In this document: positions 19,380 to 30,871 of the stretch, one piece after another
Numbering within the stretch: the first letter of the stretch is position 1
Layout of the letters: the number at the start of each line of letters is the position of its first letter
Assembly: GCF_026240905.1 (NCBI RefSeq)
Contig: NZ_JAPEVI010000003.1
Span: forward strand, 930,001 to 994,000
Reading direction: 5' to 3'
Length of the DNA: 64,000 bases
From: Roseibium salinum
Lineage (GTDB): Bacteria; Pseudomonadota; Alphaproteobacteria; Rhizobiales; Stappiaceae
The notes under the pieces: model-generated
What the model saw: the letters and a program-made list of their open reading frames with translations, nothing else
Database searches by the model: none
Told to the model about the DNA's origin: nothing
Translations under genes and position numbers: made by a program

Positions 19380-19456
19380 GCGGGTGTAGCTCAGTTGGTT
19401 AGAGTGCCGGCCTGTCACGCCGGAGGTCGCGGGTTCGAGCCCCGTCACTCGCGCCA
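19380..19456 (+). tRNA. tRNA-Asp (anticodon GUC), copy 2
   Basis: Identical over all 77 bases to the copy at 19232-19308 and separated from it by 71 bases of unrelated sequence. Probably on the same transcript. Confidence 0.97.
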
Positions 19457-19963
19457 CTCACGGATTGATCTTTGGCGTAAAGCCCTTATCTTGAACAGTT
19501 AAAGCAGAATGTAAGCTTACCGGCTGATTGAGCGGCATGCTTGACGCGGTATGCTTCCCATTGACGCACCCGATCCGGCATGTGAATGCGGATCGGCGCA
19601 GCGTCTTCAAATCGCTTGTTTTTTGCAGTTTTCGTTGATCGAAAACGATTCTAGCCTGGAGGTGGATTTCCATCTCGGGTGCGGCATATTTCCGGGCACT
19701 TTGTGCAAAGAAAATACCTTGCCGCAAAGCGGCTGAAATGAAGGAATTGTTGGTGCGAGGCCGGAAGTTGGTCCAACGATGGCAAGAGTTTGGCTGGCTT
19801 GGGGTCTTGCGTTGCAGCAGGTCGTAAGATAAGCGTGCGCTCGCATGTTGGTTTCATTGGCCGACGGGCCGAGCGTGACCGGTTGGCGATGTGGCCACGG
19901 GGTCTGCGGCCCCGGCAACGGATCACCTCCCGATCCGCCTCCATATGCAAGGACGCGAAAGAC
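19457..19963 (+). other. Gap between tRNA-Asp and nuoA
   Basis: 507 bases with no supported gene. A TTTTCG-TTGAT-CGAAAA hairpin lies near 19629-19645. The complex I operon promoter should be here, but no -35/-10 pair is convincing by eye. Confidence 0.3.
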
Positions 19964-20329
19964 ATGGAAGAACTCTTGCGGGAATATCTCCCGATTGCCG
20001 TGTTCGTCGGCATTGCCTTGGTGATCGGCCTCGCGCTGCTGGTTTCCCCGTTCATCCTGGCTTACAAGAACCCGGATCCGGAAAAGCTGACCGCCTATGA
20101 ATGCGGGTTCAACGCATTCGATGACGCGCGCATGAAGTTCGACGTGCGCTTTTATCTGGTCTCGATCCTGTTCATCATCTTCGATCTCGAGGTGGCGTTC
20201 CTGTTCCCCTGGGCAACGGTGTTCGGGGAACTGGGCTGGTACGGGTTCTGGTCCATGATGGTCTTCCTTGGTGTCTTGACCGTCGGCTTCATCTATGAAT
20301 GGAAAAAAGGAGCGCTGGAATGGGATTGA
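19964..20329 (+). CDS. nuoA: NADH-quinone oxidoreductase subunit A
   Basis: 121-residue membrane subunit of complex I, with three transmembrane helices (about 10-32, 63-85 and 92-112) and the conserved [12 protein letters not shown] loop near residues 45-56, which lies at the quinone-channel junction. The start is ATG 19964 with AAGGA 10 bases upstream; the upstream extension of the frame lacks membrane character. It is the first gene of the nuoA-N operon and overlaps nuoB by 10 bases, indicating translational coupling. Confidence 0.97.
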   Translation: MEELLREYLPIAVFVGIALVIGLALLVSPFILAYKNPDPEKLTAYECGFNAFDDARMKFDVRFYLVSILFIIFDLEVAFLFPWATVFGELGWYGFWSMMVFLGVLTVGFIYEWKKGALEWD

Positions 20330-20898
20330 CCACGACAGGACCGCTCGTCACGCAACAGCCCAAAGGCATTGTGGACCCGAACACCGGCAAGCCGGTCGGT
20401 GCCGATGACGCGTTTTTCCTCGAAGTGAACAATGAGCTGGCCGACAAGGGCTTTCTCGTCACTTCGACCGACAACCTGATCCAGTGGGCCCGCACGGGTT
20501 CGTTGATGTGGATGACCTTCGGCCTGGCCTGCTGCGCCGTCGAAATGATGCAGATGTCGATGCCGCGCTACGATGCCGAGCGGTTCGGCTTTGCGCCGCG
20601 CGCTTCTCCGCGCCAGTCCGACGTGATGATCGTCGCCGGCACGCTGACCAACAAGATGGCGCCGGCCCTGCGCAAGGTCTATGACCAGATGCCGGAACCG
20701 CGCTACGTCATTTCCATGGGGTCCTGCGCCAATGGCGGCGGGTACTATCATTATTCCTATTCGGTGGTCCGCGGCTGCGACCGCATTGTTCCGGTCGACA
20801 TCTACGTCCCCGGATGCCCTCCGACCGCCGAGGCTCTTCTTTACGGCGTCCTGATGCTGCAAAAGAAGATCCGCCGCACGGGCACGATCGAACGGTAA
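20320..20898 (+). CDS. nuoB: NADH-quinone oxidoreductase subunit B
   Basis: 192-residue peripheral-arm subunit that holds iron-sulfur cluster N2, the last electron donor to quinone. The four cluster ligands are visible: adjacent Cys71-Cys72 in [10 protein letters not shown], Cys136 in [10 protein letters not shown] and Cys166 in [10 protein letters not shown]. The start is ATG 20320, inside the end of nuoA, with AAGGAG 8 bases before it. An N-terminal extension of about 45 residues before the core is typical of alphaproteobacterial NuoB. Secure. Confidence 0.98.
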   Translation: MGLTTTGPLVTQQPKGIVDPNTGKPVGADDAFFLEVNNELADKGFLVTSTDNLIQWARTGSLMWMTFGLACCAVEMMQMSMPRYDAERFGFAPRASPRQSDVMIVAGTLTNKMAPALRKVYDQMPEPRYVISMGSCANGGGYYHYSYSVVRGCDRIVPVDIYVPGCPPTAEALLYGVLMLQKKIRRTGTIER

Positions 20899-20987
20899 AA
20901 ATCTGCCGCGGGAGAGGCGGTGGATTTACTACGAATTGGACGCCCGGCGTCCGGCAAACTGGCTCCAGGGGAGTGAGGTCGAACACG

Positions 20988-21593
20988 ATGGACGAGACTT
21001 TGAAGGAACTCGCTGAGCATATCGAGCTCGGCCTGGGTGAGTCCCTTGTGTCCTGGAAGATCGAATATGGTGAGCTGACGCTGACCGTGGACGCGACCGG
21101 AATTCTCGACGTGGTCCGCTTCCTGCGCGACAACAGCTCGTGCAAATTCGTCAATCTGACGGACATTTGCGGCGTCGATTATCCCGCGCGCGAAAGGCGC
21201 TTCGAAGTGGTGTACCACTTCCTGTCTCCAGTGCAGAACCAGCGCATCCGGGTCAAGATCGCGACCGACGAGACGACACCGGTCGCCTCGCTGACGCCTC
21301 TGTTTCCGGGCGCTGAATGGTTCGAGCGGGAAGCCTATGACCTGTACGGGATCCTGTTTTCCGGTCATCCGGACCTGCGCCGCATTCTCACCGACTACGG
21401 TTTCGACGGCCATCCGCTGCGCAAGGATTTCCCGGTCACCGGTTTTGTGGAAGTGCGTTACGACGACGAGAAGAAACGCGTCGTTTACGAGCCGGTCCGT
21501 CTGACCCAGGAGATGCGTCATTTCGATTTCCTCTCGCCATGGGAGGGCACGGACTACGTGCTTCCGGGCGACGAGAAGGCAACGACGAGTTAG
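20988..21593 (+). CDS. nuoC: NADH-quinone oxidoreductase subunit C
   Basis: 201-residue hydrophilic subunit (30-kDa type) of the quinone-reducing module. The family signature [37 protein letters not shown] is present around residues 112-148. It is not fused to nuoD, unlike in enteric bacteria. The start is ATG 20988, downstream of GAGTGAGG; longer in-frame extensions overlap the end of nuoB and look non-coding. The next gene is not nuoD but a GFA-family gene 12 bases later. Confidence 0.97.
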   Translation: MDETLKELAEHIELGLGESLVSWKIEYGELTLTVDATGILDVVRFLRDNSSCKFVNLTDICGVDYPARERRFEVVYHFLSPVQNQRIRVKIATDETTPVASLTPLFPGAEWFEREAYDLYGILFSGHPDLRRILTDYGFDGHPLRKDFPVTGFVEVRYDDEKKRVVYEPVRLTQEMRHFDFLSPWEGTDYVLPGDEKATTS

Positions 21594-21605
21594 GGCGGGG
21601 CAGGG

Positions 21606-22040
21606 ATGAACGAACGGCTTTCAGGCAGCTGTCTTTGCGGTGCGGTGAAATTCACGGCAGTGCCGGAGAAGACCGAAATGGGCGTCTGCCACTGTGCCAT
21701 GTGCCGGCGCTGGACCGGCGGCACCTTCATGGCGGTCGGCTGTGGCAAAAGCGTCGAAGTCGACGGAGAAGATGCCCTGGGCGTTTACAAGTCCTCAAAT
21801 TACGGCGAGCGCGTCTTCTGCAGCAGGTGCGGATCGACCCTGTTCTGGCGTATGGCCGACGGATCCCACACCAGCGTTTCCGCCCAGGCCTTCGACGACC
21901 CGTCCATCTTCAAGTTCACCTCGGAAATATTCGTCGACGAACAGCCGGCCAATTACGCATTTGCCAATGACACGAGCAAAATGACCGGCCCGGAAGTCTT
22001 TGCCTATTTCGCACAACAGCAGGATCCTGAACATGGCTGA
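21606..22040 (+). CDS. GFA family protein (glutathione-dependent formaldehyde-activating-like) inside the nuo operon
   Basis: 144-residue zinc-binding protein of the CENP-V/GFA superfamily. The ligand pattern is complete: SCLCGAVKF (Cys9, Cys11), CHCAMCRRW (Cys28, Cys30, Cys33) and [10 protein letters not shown] (Cys72, Cys75). The family name comes from an enzyme reported to help join formaldehyde to glutathione, but most members have unknown substrates. It starts 12 bases after nuoC and its last 8 bases overlap the start of nuoD, so it is a true operon member. It is not a complex I subunit. A link to redox or glutathione status is conceivable but unproven. Confidence 0.9.
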   Translation: MNERLSGSCLCGAVKFTAVPEKTEMGVCHCAMCRRWTGGTFMAVGCGKSVEVDGEDALGVYKSSNYGERVFCSRCGSTLFWRMADGSHTSVSAQAFDDPSIFKFTSEIFVDEQPANYAFANDTSKMTGPEVFAYFAQQQDPEHG

Positions 22041-23217
22041 GGCTCAGGTTCGCAATTTCAACATCAACTTCGGTCCGCAGCATCCGGCTGCGCACGGCGT
22101 GCTGCGCCTAGTTCTGGAACTGGACGGCGAAGTCGTTACCCGTGTCGACCCGCATATCGGCCTTCTGCATCGCGGCACGGAAAAGCTGATCGAACAGAAG
22201 ACCTACCTGCAGGCCATTCCCTATTTCGACCGCCTCGACTACGTGGCGCCGATGAACCAGGAACACGCATTCGCCCTGGGGATCGAGCGCCTGCTCGGCA
22301 TCGAAGTGCCCAAGCGCGGCCAGCTGATCCGGGTGCTCTATTCCGAAATCGGCCGCCTGCTGTCCCATCTTCTGAACGTGACCACCCAAGCCATGGACGT
22401 CGGCGCCCTGACGCCGCCGCTCTGGGGCTTTGAGCCGCGTGAGGAACTGATGGTGTTCTATGAGCGCGCCTCAGGGTCGCGCATGCACGCCGCTTTCGTG
22501 CGCCCGGGCGGGGTGCACCAGGACCTGCCGCGTGATCTGCTCGATGACATCTGGGATTTCTGCGATCCGTTCCTGCACACGCTCGACGACATCGAAGGCC
22601 TTCTGACCGAAAACCGCATCTTCAAGCAGCGCAACGTCGATATCGGCGTGGTCGATCTGGACGATGCCTGGGCCTGGGGCTTTTCCGGCGTGATGGTCCG
22701 CGGTTCCGGTGCCGCCTGGGACCTGCGCAAGTCGCAGCCGTATGAATGCTATTCCGAGCTCGATTTCGACATTCCGATCGGCAAGAACGGCGACTGCTAT
22801 GACCGCTACCTGCTCCGCATGGAAGAAATGCGCCAGTCGGTCCGGATCATGAAGCAGTGCCTGGAAAAGCTGACGGTCGAAACCGGACCCGTGTCATCGG
22901 CCCAGGGCAAGGTCGTGCCGCCGAAGCGCGGCGAAATGAAGCGCTCGATGGAAGCGCTTATTCATCACTTCAAGCTTTATACCGAAGGATATCACGTCCC
23001 GGCCGGGGAGGTGTATGCCGCGGTCGAGGCGCCCAAGGGCGAGTTCGGCGTCTATCTGGTCTCCGACGGCACCAACAAGCCGTATCGCTGCAAGATCAAG
23101 GCGCCGGGGTTCGCTCATCTCCAGGCGATGGACTTCCTTTGCCGCGGTCACCTGCTCGCCGACGTCTCGGCTGTGCTGGGTTCCTTGGACATCGTGTTCG
23201 GCGAGGTCGACCGCTGA
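22033..23217 (+). CDS. nuoD: NADH-quinone oxidoreductase subunit D
   Basis: 394-residue 49-kDa-type subunit that forms much of the quinone pocket with NuoB. Family blocks are present: [15 protein letters not shown] near residues 12-26, [24 protein letters not shown] text and the C-terminal [23 protein letters not shown], which is the usual ending. The start is ATG 22033, giving the canonical N-terminus [18 protein letters not shown]; the frame open upstream is the end of the GFA gene read in another frame. Secure. Confidence 0.98.
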   Translation: MAEAQVRNFNINFGPQHPAAHGVLRLVLELDGEVVTRVDPHIGLLHRGTEKLIEQKTYLQAIPYFDRLDYVAPMNQEHAFALGIERLLGIEVPKRGQLIRVLYSEIGRLLSHLLNVTTQAMDVGALTPPLWGFEPREELMVFYERASGSRMHAAFVRPGGVHQDLPRDLLDDIWDFCDPFLHTLDDIEGLLTENRIFKQRNVDIGVVDLDDAWAWGFSGVMVRGSGAAWDLRKSQPYECYSELDFDIPIGKNGDCYDRYLLRMEEMRQSVRIMKQCLEKLTVETGPVSSAQGKVVPPKRGEMKRSMEALIHHFKLYTEGYHVPAGEVYAAVEAPKGEFGVYLVSDGTNKPYRCKIKAPGFAHLQAMDFLCRGHLLADVSAVLGSLDIVFGEVDR

Positions 23218-23298
23218 TGCGGGCGGCCCGCCACCAATTTTCGACCCTGGCAGCCGCCTGTCCGGCTCCGGTCACTTTGACAGAACGGGGATAAAACC

Positions 23299-24531
23299 AT
23301 GGCAGTTCGCCGACTTGCCGCGGAACAACCAGAAAGCTTCGAGTTCACCGAGCGCAATCTCGCGTGGGCGAAGAAAGTGATAGACCGCTATCCGGCAGGC
23401 CGTCAGGCCTCCGCGGTCATTCCGCTCTTGTGGCGTGCCCAGGAGCAGAACGAAGGCTGGGTAAGCGAGCCGGCTATCCGCTACGTCGCGGACCTGCTCG
23501 ACATGCCGAATATCCGCGTGCTGGAAGTGGCGACCTTCTACACGATGTTCCAGCTGCAGCCGGTCGGCAAGAAGGCGCATATCCAGGTATGCGGGACCAC
23601 GCCGTGCCAGCTTCGCGGTTCTGAAGATCTGATCAAGATCTGCAAGTCGCGCATCGCCCAGCACATGCACGAGATTTCGGAAGACGGAAACTTCTCCTGG
23701 GAAGAGGTCGAATGCCTGGGCGCCTGTGTGAACGCGCCCATGGTGCAGATCTTCAAGGACACCTACGAAGACCTGACCGAAGAAAGCTTCAATCAGCTGA
23801 TCGACGATATTGCCGCGGGCAAGGAAGTCACGCCCGGTCCGCAGAACGGCCGCCGTTTTGCGATGGCCGAAGGCGGACAGACGACGCTGACCGAAATTGA
23901 TGACAACACCAAGGGCGAAACGCCCGTCCCACAGGTCGTCGACGGTGCCGAGAATGCGTCGCACAGCTTCGCCGGAGCCGCGATTAACGCGGGCGGCCAC
24001 GATTTCAATGGTGTGCCGACCCCGGCTGAAGATGCCGTCGAGAAGGTGAGAGTGGCGTTTGGCGCAAGGGCGGCCAAGGCGCCAGCGGTCGCACCGGCCC
24101 CCAAGAAGGCCGAAGCCGAATCTGAGAAGAAGCCCGCCGCAGCAAAGAAAAAGGCGTCGAAGCCGGATGCCGGCACCCCGTCCAAGGCCAGTGCGCCCAC
24201 GGCCGGTGAACCTCAGTCCGGCGCGGACGAAAAAGAGCCGGAGCTTCTGAAGAAAGCCCGCGGCGGAAATCCGGACAATTTGAAAATGCTCAAGGGCGTG
24301 GGTCCGAAGCTCGAAGCCACCTTGAACGAGCTCGGCATATTCCACTTCGACCAGGTGGCGAGCTGGGGACCGCAGGAAATCACCTGGGTCGACAGCCGCT
24401 TGAAATTCAAGGGCAGGATCGAGCGTGACGGCTGGATCGAGCAGGCAAAGACCCTCGCTTCCGGCGGGGAAACGGAATTTTCCAAGCGCGTGGAAGCCGG
24501 CGATGTGGCCTCCAGCAAGAGCGAAGAGTAG
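23299..24531 (+). CDS. nuoE: NADH-quinone oxidoreductase subunit E with long C-terminal extension
   Basis: 410 residues, against about 165-220 for a minimal NuoE. Residues 1-190 are the thioredoxin-like 24-kDa subunit with [2Fe-2S] ligands Cys98, Cys103, Cys139 and Cys143. Residues 190-310 are a low-complexity Ala/Lys/Pro/Glu linker. The last ~100 residues contain [22 protein letters not shown], a helix-hairpin-helix-like element also found as a fused or separate 41-kDa-type domain in rhizobial complex I. The extension is known in Rhizobiales; its role is not. It lies between nuoD and nuoF, with nuoF following after 9 bases. Confidence 0.96.
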   Translation: MAVRRLAAEQPESFEFTERNLAWAKKVIDRYPAGRQASAVIPLLWRAQEQNEGWVSEPAIRYVADLLDMPNIRVLEVATFYTMFQLQPVGKKAHIQVCGTTPCQLRGSEDLIKICKSRIAQHMHEISEDGNFSWEEVECLGACVNAPMVQIFKDTYEDLTEESFNQLIDDIAAGKEVTPGPQNGRRFAMAEGGQTTLTEIDDNTKGETPVPQVVDGAENASHSFAGAAINAGGHDFNGVPTPAEDAVEKVRVAFGARAAKAPAVAPAPKKAEAESEKKPAAAKKKASKPDAGTPSKASAPTAGEPQSGADEKEPELLKKARGGNPDNLKMLKGVGPKLEATLNELGIFHFDQVASWGPQEITWVDSRLKFKGRIERDGWIEQAKTLASGGETEFSKRVEAGDVASSKSEE

Positions 24532-24540
24532 GGGGAAGAG

Positions 24541-25842
<1,302 letters not shown>

Positions 25843-25868
25843 GCGGAACGGGATTTGGAGAGCAACGG

Positions 25869-27933
25869 ATGACGAAGCTCATCATCGACGGCAAGGAAGT
25901 GGATGTCCCGGCGGACTACACGCTGCTTCAGGCCTGTGAAGAGGCGGGCGCCGAGGTTCCGCGCTTTTGCTACCACGAACGGCTGTCGATTGCCGGCAAC
26001 TGCCGCATGTGCCTTGTGGAAGTGAAGGGCGGACCGCCCAAGCCGACCGCGTCTTGCGCCATGGGCGTGAAGGACCTGCGTCCCGGCCCGAACGGCGAAC
26101 CTCCGGTGGTGGAAACCAGGTCCGAAATGGTCAAGAAGGCCCGCGAGGGGGTGATGGAGTTCCTGCTCATCAACCACCCGCTGGACTGCCCGATCTGCGA
26201 CCAGGGCGGCGAGTGCGACCTGCAGGATCAGGCCATGGCCTACGGGGTCGACGCGTCGCGCTTTGCCGAAAACAAGCGTGCGGTCGAAAACAAGGAAATC
26301 GGTCCGCTCGTCAAAACCATCATGAACCGCTGCATCCACTGCACGCGCTGCGTCCGTTTTACCACGGAAGTCGCGGGTGTTTCGGATATGGGCCTGGTCG
26401 GCCGCGGGGAAGACGCGGAGATCACTACCTACCTGGAAGCGGCGCTTTCGTCCGAACTGCAGGGCAACGTGGTTGACCTTTGCCCGGTCGGCGCGCTGAC
26501 CTCCAAGCCTTATGCTTTCAATGCGCGTCCGTGGGAACTGACCAAGACCGAAGGCATCGATGTGATGGACGCGCTCGGATCCGCGATTCGCATCGACACG
26601 CGCGGCAAGGAAGTCATGCGCATCATGCCGCGGCTCAACGAGGAGATCAACGAAGAGTGGATCTCCGACAAGACCCGCTACATCTGGGACGGGCTGAAGA
26701 CCCAGCGTCTCGATCGGCCCTATGCGAAGAAGGACGGCAAGCTCCAGCCGGTCTCCTGGGCCGAAGCCTTCCAGATCATAGCCGACAAGGTGAAAGACGT
26801 TTCGGCCGACAGGATCGGCGCATTGGCCGGGCAACTGGCCGGCGTTGAGGAAATGTTCGCCCTGAAGAGCATGATGGAGAAGCTCGGCGTCGCCAACATC
26901 GACAGCCGCTTCCCGGGCTCGCCGCTGCACCCCGGCAAAGGCCGCGCCAGCTACATCTTCAACTCCACCATCCAGGGAATTGAAGATGCCGATGCGATCA
27001 TGCTGATCGGCACCAATCCGCGCCAGGAAGCGCCGATCCTGAATGCACGCATCCGCAAGCGCTGGACGCGCGGCGACATTCAGATCGGTGTCGTTGGCGA
27101 GAAGGCCGAACTGACCTATCCGGTGAACTATATCGGTGCCGGCCCGGAAAGCCTGAAACAGCTGGCCGACCACATGCCCGTCACGGCCGAGCGCCCGATG
27201 TTCATCATCGGACAGGGCGCGCTCAACCGTCCGGACGGGGCACAGGTCCTGGCCGCGGCCGCAGCGGCTGCCAAGGCGCTCGGGGTCGTCAAGGACGGCT
27301 GGAACGGCTTCAACATCCTGCACACGGAAGCTTCCCAGGTCGGCGCTCTCGATATCGGTTTCGTACCGGGCGAGGGCGGCAAGGACACGGGCGCCATGCT
27401 GGAGCCGGGTGCGCTCGACGTGCTGTTCCTGCTGGGTGTCGACGAGGTCGAGGTGCCGGAGGACGCATTCGTCATCTATCAGGGCACCCATGGGGATCGC
27501 GGCGCGCACCGTGCGGACGTCATCCTGCCGGGGGCAGCCTATACGGAAAAATCCGCGATCTACGTCAATACCGAGGGCCGGGTCCAGATGTGCGAACGCG
27601 CGGCGTTTCCGCCGGGCGATGCCCGGGAAGACTGGGCGATCCTCAGGGCACTGTCTGCCAGCCTCGGCGCGACACTGGATTACGATCTCGCTCAGCCAGC
27701 TCCGTGCGAAACTGTTCAAAGCTGTCCCGCATATGGCCGCCATCGACGAGATCGAGGCCGGTGATGCGGCCGATCTCGGAAAGCTGGGCAAGGGATCGGC
27801 CAAAACGAACAGTGCCGGATTTGCAAATGTGATCCGGGACTTTTATCTCACCAACCCGATCGCTCGCGCTTCCAAGGTAATGGCCGAGTGTTCGGCGCTC
27901 GCCCGGACGCGAGCGGCAGAAGCAGCAGAATAG
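25869..27933 (+). CDS. nuoG: NADH-quinone oxidoreductase subunit G, with an apparent +1 frameshift near the C-terminus
   Basis: Large iron-sulfur subunit of the NADH arm. [2Fe-2S] ligands are Cys34, Cys45, Cys48 and Cys63; cluster ligands His103, Cys107, Cys110 and Cys116 follow, then the CIHCTRC site from Cys155; the rest is molybdopterin-oxidoreductase-like. The start is ATG 25869 with GGAGAG upstream. At 27684-27690 (GATCTCGCTC) the frame departs into a non-family tail that stops at 27764. Skipping one base continues the conserved ending (SLSQLRAKLFKAVPHMAAIDEIEAGD ... NPIARASKVMAECSALA, given here in pieces) to TAG 27931-27933, 688 residues in all, and nuoH then begins 16 bases later. A sequence error is the simplest explanation. 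Confidence 0.95.
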
Positions 27934-27949
27934 GGGGTAGGGGACCGAT

Positions 27950-29008
27950 ATGGCTGAGTTCATGACGACCTACGGCTTGCCGTTCCTCTGGATCGCGTTC
28001 CAGAGCGTTCTGCTGATGGTCGTGCTTCTGGTGATCGTCGCTTACATTCTCTACGCCGACCGCAAGATCTGGGCCGCCGTCCAGATCCGCCGCGGCCCGA
28101 ACGTCGTCGGCCCCTGGGGCCTTCTGCAGAGCTTCGCCGATCTTCTGAAGTTCGTGCTGAAGGAGCCGGTGATCCCGGCCGGATCCAACAAGATCCTGTT
28201 CCTGCTGGCGCCTCTGGTGTCCGTGCTTCTTGCCCTGTCGGCATGGGCGGTGATCCCGGTCGCGGACGGCTGGGTGATTGCCAATATCAATGTCGGCGTG
28301 CTGTTCGTCTTCGCGGTGTCCTCGCTTGAAGTCTACGGCGTGATCATTGGTGGCTGGGCCTCGAACTCCAAATATCCGTTCCTTTCGGCGCTTCGCTCGG
28401 CCGCGCAGATGGTGTCCTATGAAGTCTCCATCGGCTTCGTGATCGTCACCGTGCTTCTGTGCGCCGGAACGCTGAACCTTTCCGGTATCGTCAATGCACA
28501 GCAGACCGGTCTTGCGGACCTGCTCGGCGTGCCGTGGCTGTCGTTCCTGAACTGGTACTGGCTACCGCTTTTCCCGATGTTCGTCGTGTTCTTCATCTCC
28601 GCGCTCGCAGAGACGAACCGTCCGCCGTTCGATCTGGCCGAAGCGGAGTCGGAACTGGTTGCCGGTTTCATGGTCGAATACGGCTCCACGCCGTACATGA
28701 TGTTCATGCTCGGGGAATATGTCGCCATTTCCCTGATGTGCGCATTGATGACCATCTTCTTCATGGGCGGATGGCTGCCGCCGTTCGATTTCGCACCGTT
28801 CACCTGGGTGCCGGGCGTGGTCTGGTTCCTGCTCAAGTGCCTGCTTGGCTTCTTCATGTTCGCCATGGTGAAGGCAATGGTGCCGCGTTACCGCTATGAC
28901 CAGCTGATGCGCCTGGGCTGGAAAGTGTTCCTGCCGCTGTCGCTGGGGATGGTCGTGGTCGTCGCTGCCGTGCTGATGGTCATGGGCTGGGCGCCGGGCG
29001 CGGCGTGA
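27950..29008 (+). CDS. nuoH: NADH-quinone oxidoreductase subunit H
   Basis: 352-residue membrane subunit (ND1) at the quinone entry site, with about eight transmembrane helices. Family signatures include [21 protein letters not shown] near residues 33-53, [23 protein letters not shown] near 218-240 and the [15 protein letters not shown]-terminal loop. Length is normal. Its stop codon overlaps the GTG start of a small membrane ORF (GTGA). Confidence 0.98.
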   Translation: MAEFMTTYGLPFLWIAFQSVLLMVVLLVIVAYILYADRKIWAAVQIRRGPNVVGPWGLLQSFADLLKFVLKEPVIPAGSNKILFLLAPLVSVLLALSAWAVIPVADGWVIANINVGVLFVFAVSSLEVYGVIIGGWASNSKYPFLSALRSAAQMVSYEVSIGFVIVTVLLCAGTLNLSGIVNAQQTGLADLLGVPWLSFLNWYWLPLFPMFVVFFISALAETNRPPFDLAEAESELVAGFMVEYGSTPYMMFMLGEYVAISLMCALMTIFFMGGWLPPFDFAPFTWVPGVVWFLLKCLLGFFMFAMVKAMVPRYRYDQLMRLGWKVFLPLSLGMVVVVAAVLMVMGWAPGAA

Positions 29009-29241
29009 GTATCTCGCTCGCCGGTGTGATCGGCGCAGCCATCGGGCTCTACGTCGGCTGGCTCGATTACAGGATCCTGAAGGGCATGCTTCAGGCGGCC
29101 GAGACGAAAAACAGACAGGCGGGCGGCGACGGTGGCGCCGCCGCGAAATACAAGGCGCTGTTGAGCGCGGTGATTTTTGTGGTTCCGGTGATCGGCTTTC
29201 CGATCATCGGCTATTGGGCCGCCAGTGCGCTGGCTGGCTGA
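29005..29241 (+). CDS. Small two-helix membrane protein between nuoH and nuoI
   Basis: 78 residues, starting at GTG 29005, which overlaps the nuoH stop in the sequence GTGA and so implies coupled translation. Two hydrophobic helices are predicted, about residues 2-18 (with GxxxG-like small residues) and 54-76, linked by a polar glycine-rich loop. It ends 20 bases before nuoI. I know of no named family and it is not one of the 14 core subunits. Its placement between nuoH and nuoI and the absence of frame breaks support a real gene, possibly a lineage-specific accessory or assembly factor of complex I. Function is inferred from position only. Confidence 0.65.
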   Translation: MSISLAGVIGAAIGLYVGWLDYRILKGMLQAAETKNRQAGGDGGAAAKYKALLSAVIFVVPVIGFPIIGYWAASALAG

Positions 29242-29261
29242 GGAAAGAGAGGCAAAAAGCG

Positions 29262-29750
29262 ATGGGACTTAGTCAAGCCGTCAAATCGCTGTTTCTGCAG
29301 GAGTTCGTTTCGGCATTCTTTCTGGCGATGCGTTACTTCTTCAAGCCGAAGCCGACGATCAACTATCCGTTTGAAAAGGGCCCGGTAAGCCCGCGTTTCC
29401 GGGGCGAACACGCGCTGCGCCGCTATCCGAACGGTGAAGAACGCTGCATCGCCTGCAAGCTGTGCGAAGCCATCTGCCCGGCGCAGGCGATCACGATCGA
29501 GGCCGGTCCGCGCCGCAACGACGGCACCCGCCGCACCACGCGCTACGACATCGACATGGTCAAATGCATCTATTGCGGCTTCTGCCAGGAGGCCTGCCCG
29601 GTGGATGCGATCGTTGAAGGGCCGAACTTCGAATTCGCCACGGAAACCCGTGAAGAGCTCTACTACGACAAGGACAAGCTGCTCGCCAACGGCGACCGGT
29701 GGGAGCGTGAAATCGCCCGCAACATTGAAATGGACGCTCCTTACCGCTAG
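29262..29750 (+). CDS. nuoI: NADH-quinone oxidoreductase subunit I
   Basis: 162-residue ferredoxin-like subunit carrying two [4Fe-4S] clusters, N6a and N6b, that wire the NADH arm to NuoB. Ligands are [12 protein letters not shown] (Cys62, 65, 68, 72) and [12 protein letters not shown] (Cys102, 105, 108, 112). The start is ATG 29262 with AGAGAGG upstream; the frame is open further 5' but overlaps the preceding small ORF. Length is the family standard. Confidence 0.98.
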   Translation: MGLSQAVKSLFLQEFVSAFFLAMRYFFKPKPTINYPFEKGPVSPRFRGEHALRRYPNGEERCIACKLCEAICPAQAITIEAGPRRNDGTRRTTRYDIDMVKCIYCGFCQEACPVDAIVEGPNFEFATETREELYYDKDKLLANGDRWEREIARNIEMDAPYR

Positions 29751-29842
29751 GAGCTAATCGAACACTTCGAATTCAGCCCGGCAATTCGGCCGGGCCCCGC
29801 ATTTCCGGCCGGAACCGGCCACACGACAGGCAGGTCTTTGAA

Positions 29843-30457
29843 ATGATCCTGGAAGCCCTCTTTTTCTACCTGTTCGCGGGCGTCACGGTGGCGTCCGCCT
29901 TCATGGTGATCGCGTCGCGCAATCCGGTGGCGTCGGTTCTGTTCCTGATCCTGGCCTTTGTGAACTCCGCCGGCTTGTTCATTCTCCTGGGGGCGGAATT
30001 CCTGGCACTGATTCTGATCGTGGTCTATGTCGGCGCGGTGGCGGTGCTGTTCCTGTTCGTCGTCATGATGCTGGACGTCGATTTCGCGGAGCTTCGGCAG
30101 GGCTTCCTGCAGTATATGCCGATCGGTGCCCTGATCGGGCTCATTCTGCTGGTCGAAATCCTGATGGGTCTTGGAGCCTGGGTCATCGCGCCGGAAATGC
30201 TGGGGCAAGGTGCTGAGCCGACGCCGGCGCTCAGCACGATGAGCAACGTCCAGGCGCTCGGGTCCGTCCTTTATACGAAATACATCTACTTCTTCCAGGT
30301 CGCCGGCCTGGTGTTGCTGGTGGCGATGATCGGGGCGATCGTCCTGACGCTGCGCCACAAGCCGAATGTCAAACGTCAAGACATTCCGACCCAGATTGCG
30401 CGGTCACGCGAAACTTCGATCGAGGTCCGGAAGGTGGAGACGGGCAAGGGTATCTGA
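29843..30457 (+). CDS. nuoJ: NADH-quinone oxidoreductase subunit J
   Basis: 204-residue membrane subunit (ND6) with five hydrophobic helices in the first 170 residues and a basic cytoplasmic tail. The characteristic helix-3 region VVYVGAVAVLFLFVVMMLDV lies near residues 55-74; it is the part that changes conformation during turnover in studied complexes. It follows nuoI after a 92-base gap, the longest in the operon apart from those around nuoC, nuoE and nuoK. No terminator hairpin was seen in that gap. Confidence 0.97.
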   Translation: MILEALFFYLFAGVTVASAFMVIASRNPVASVLFLILAFVNSAGLFILLGAEFLALILIVVYVGAVAVLFLFVVMMLDVDFAELRQGFLQYMPIGALIGLILLVEILMGLGAWVIAPEMLGQGAEPTPALSTMSNVQALGSVLYTKYIYFFQVAGLVLLVAMIGAIVLTLRHKPNVKRQDIPTQIARSRETSIEVRKVETGKGI

Positions 30458-30556
30458 CGCAGGACGTCTGCGTTTGTCGAGATAGTCCGGATACCGGCAC
30501 GCTCCTCCGTGCGGTTTCCGGTTGGGGTTAAACGAGGGGAGCACGGCGAGGCGCCC

Positions 30557-30865
30557 ATGGAAATCGGTCTGTCGCACTATCTGTCGGTCGCGGCGATCCT
30601 GTTCACGATCGGGATCTTCGGGATCTTTCTGAACAGGAAAAACGTGATTGTCATCTTGATGTCCATCGAACTGCTCCTGCTGTCGGTGAACATCAATTTC
30701 GTCGCCTTTTCGTCGTTCCTCGGCGACATGATGGGGCAGATCTTCACGATGCTGGTGCTTACCGTGGCCGCGTCCGAAGCGGCGATCGGCCTGGCAATCC
30801 TGGTGGTCTTCCACCGGAACCGCGGCTCGATCGCGGTTGAAGACATCAACATGATGAAAGGGTAG
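30557..30865 (+). CDS. nuoK: NADH-quinone oxidoreductase subunit K
   Basis: 102-residue, three-helix antiporter-like subunit (ND4L). Starting at ATG 30557 ([19 protein letters not shown]) with CGAGG upstream gives exactly the canonical length. The conserved buried glutamates are present: one in [14 protein letters not shown] and one in the [11 protein letters not shown] helix. The stop precedes nuoL by 6 bases. Confidence 0.98.
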   Translation: MEIGLSHYLSVAAILFTIGIFGIFLNRKNVIVILMSIELLLLSVNINFVAFSSFLGDMMGQIFTMLVLTVAASEAAIGLAILVVFHRNRGSIAVEDINMMKG

Positions 30866-30871
30866 GAGCTG

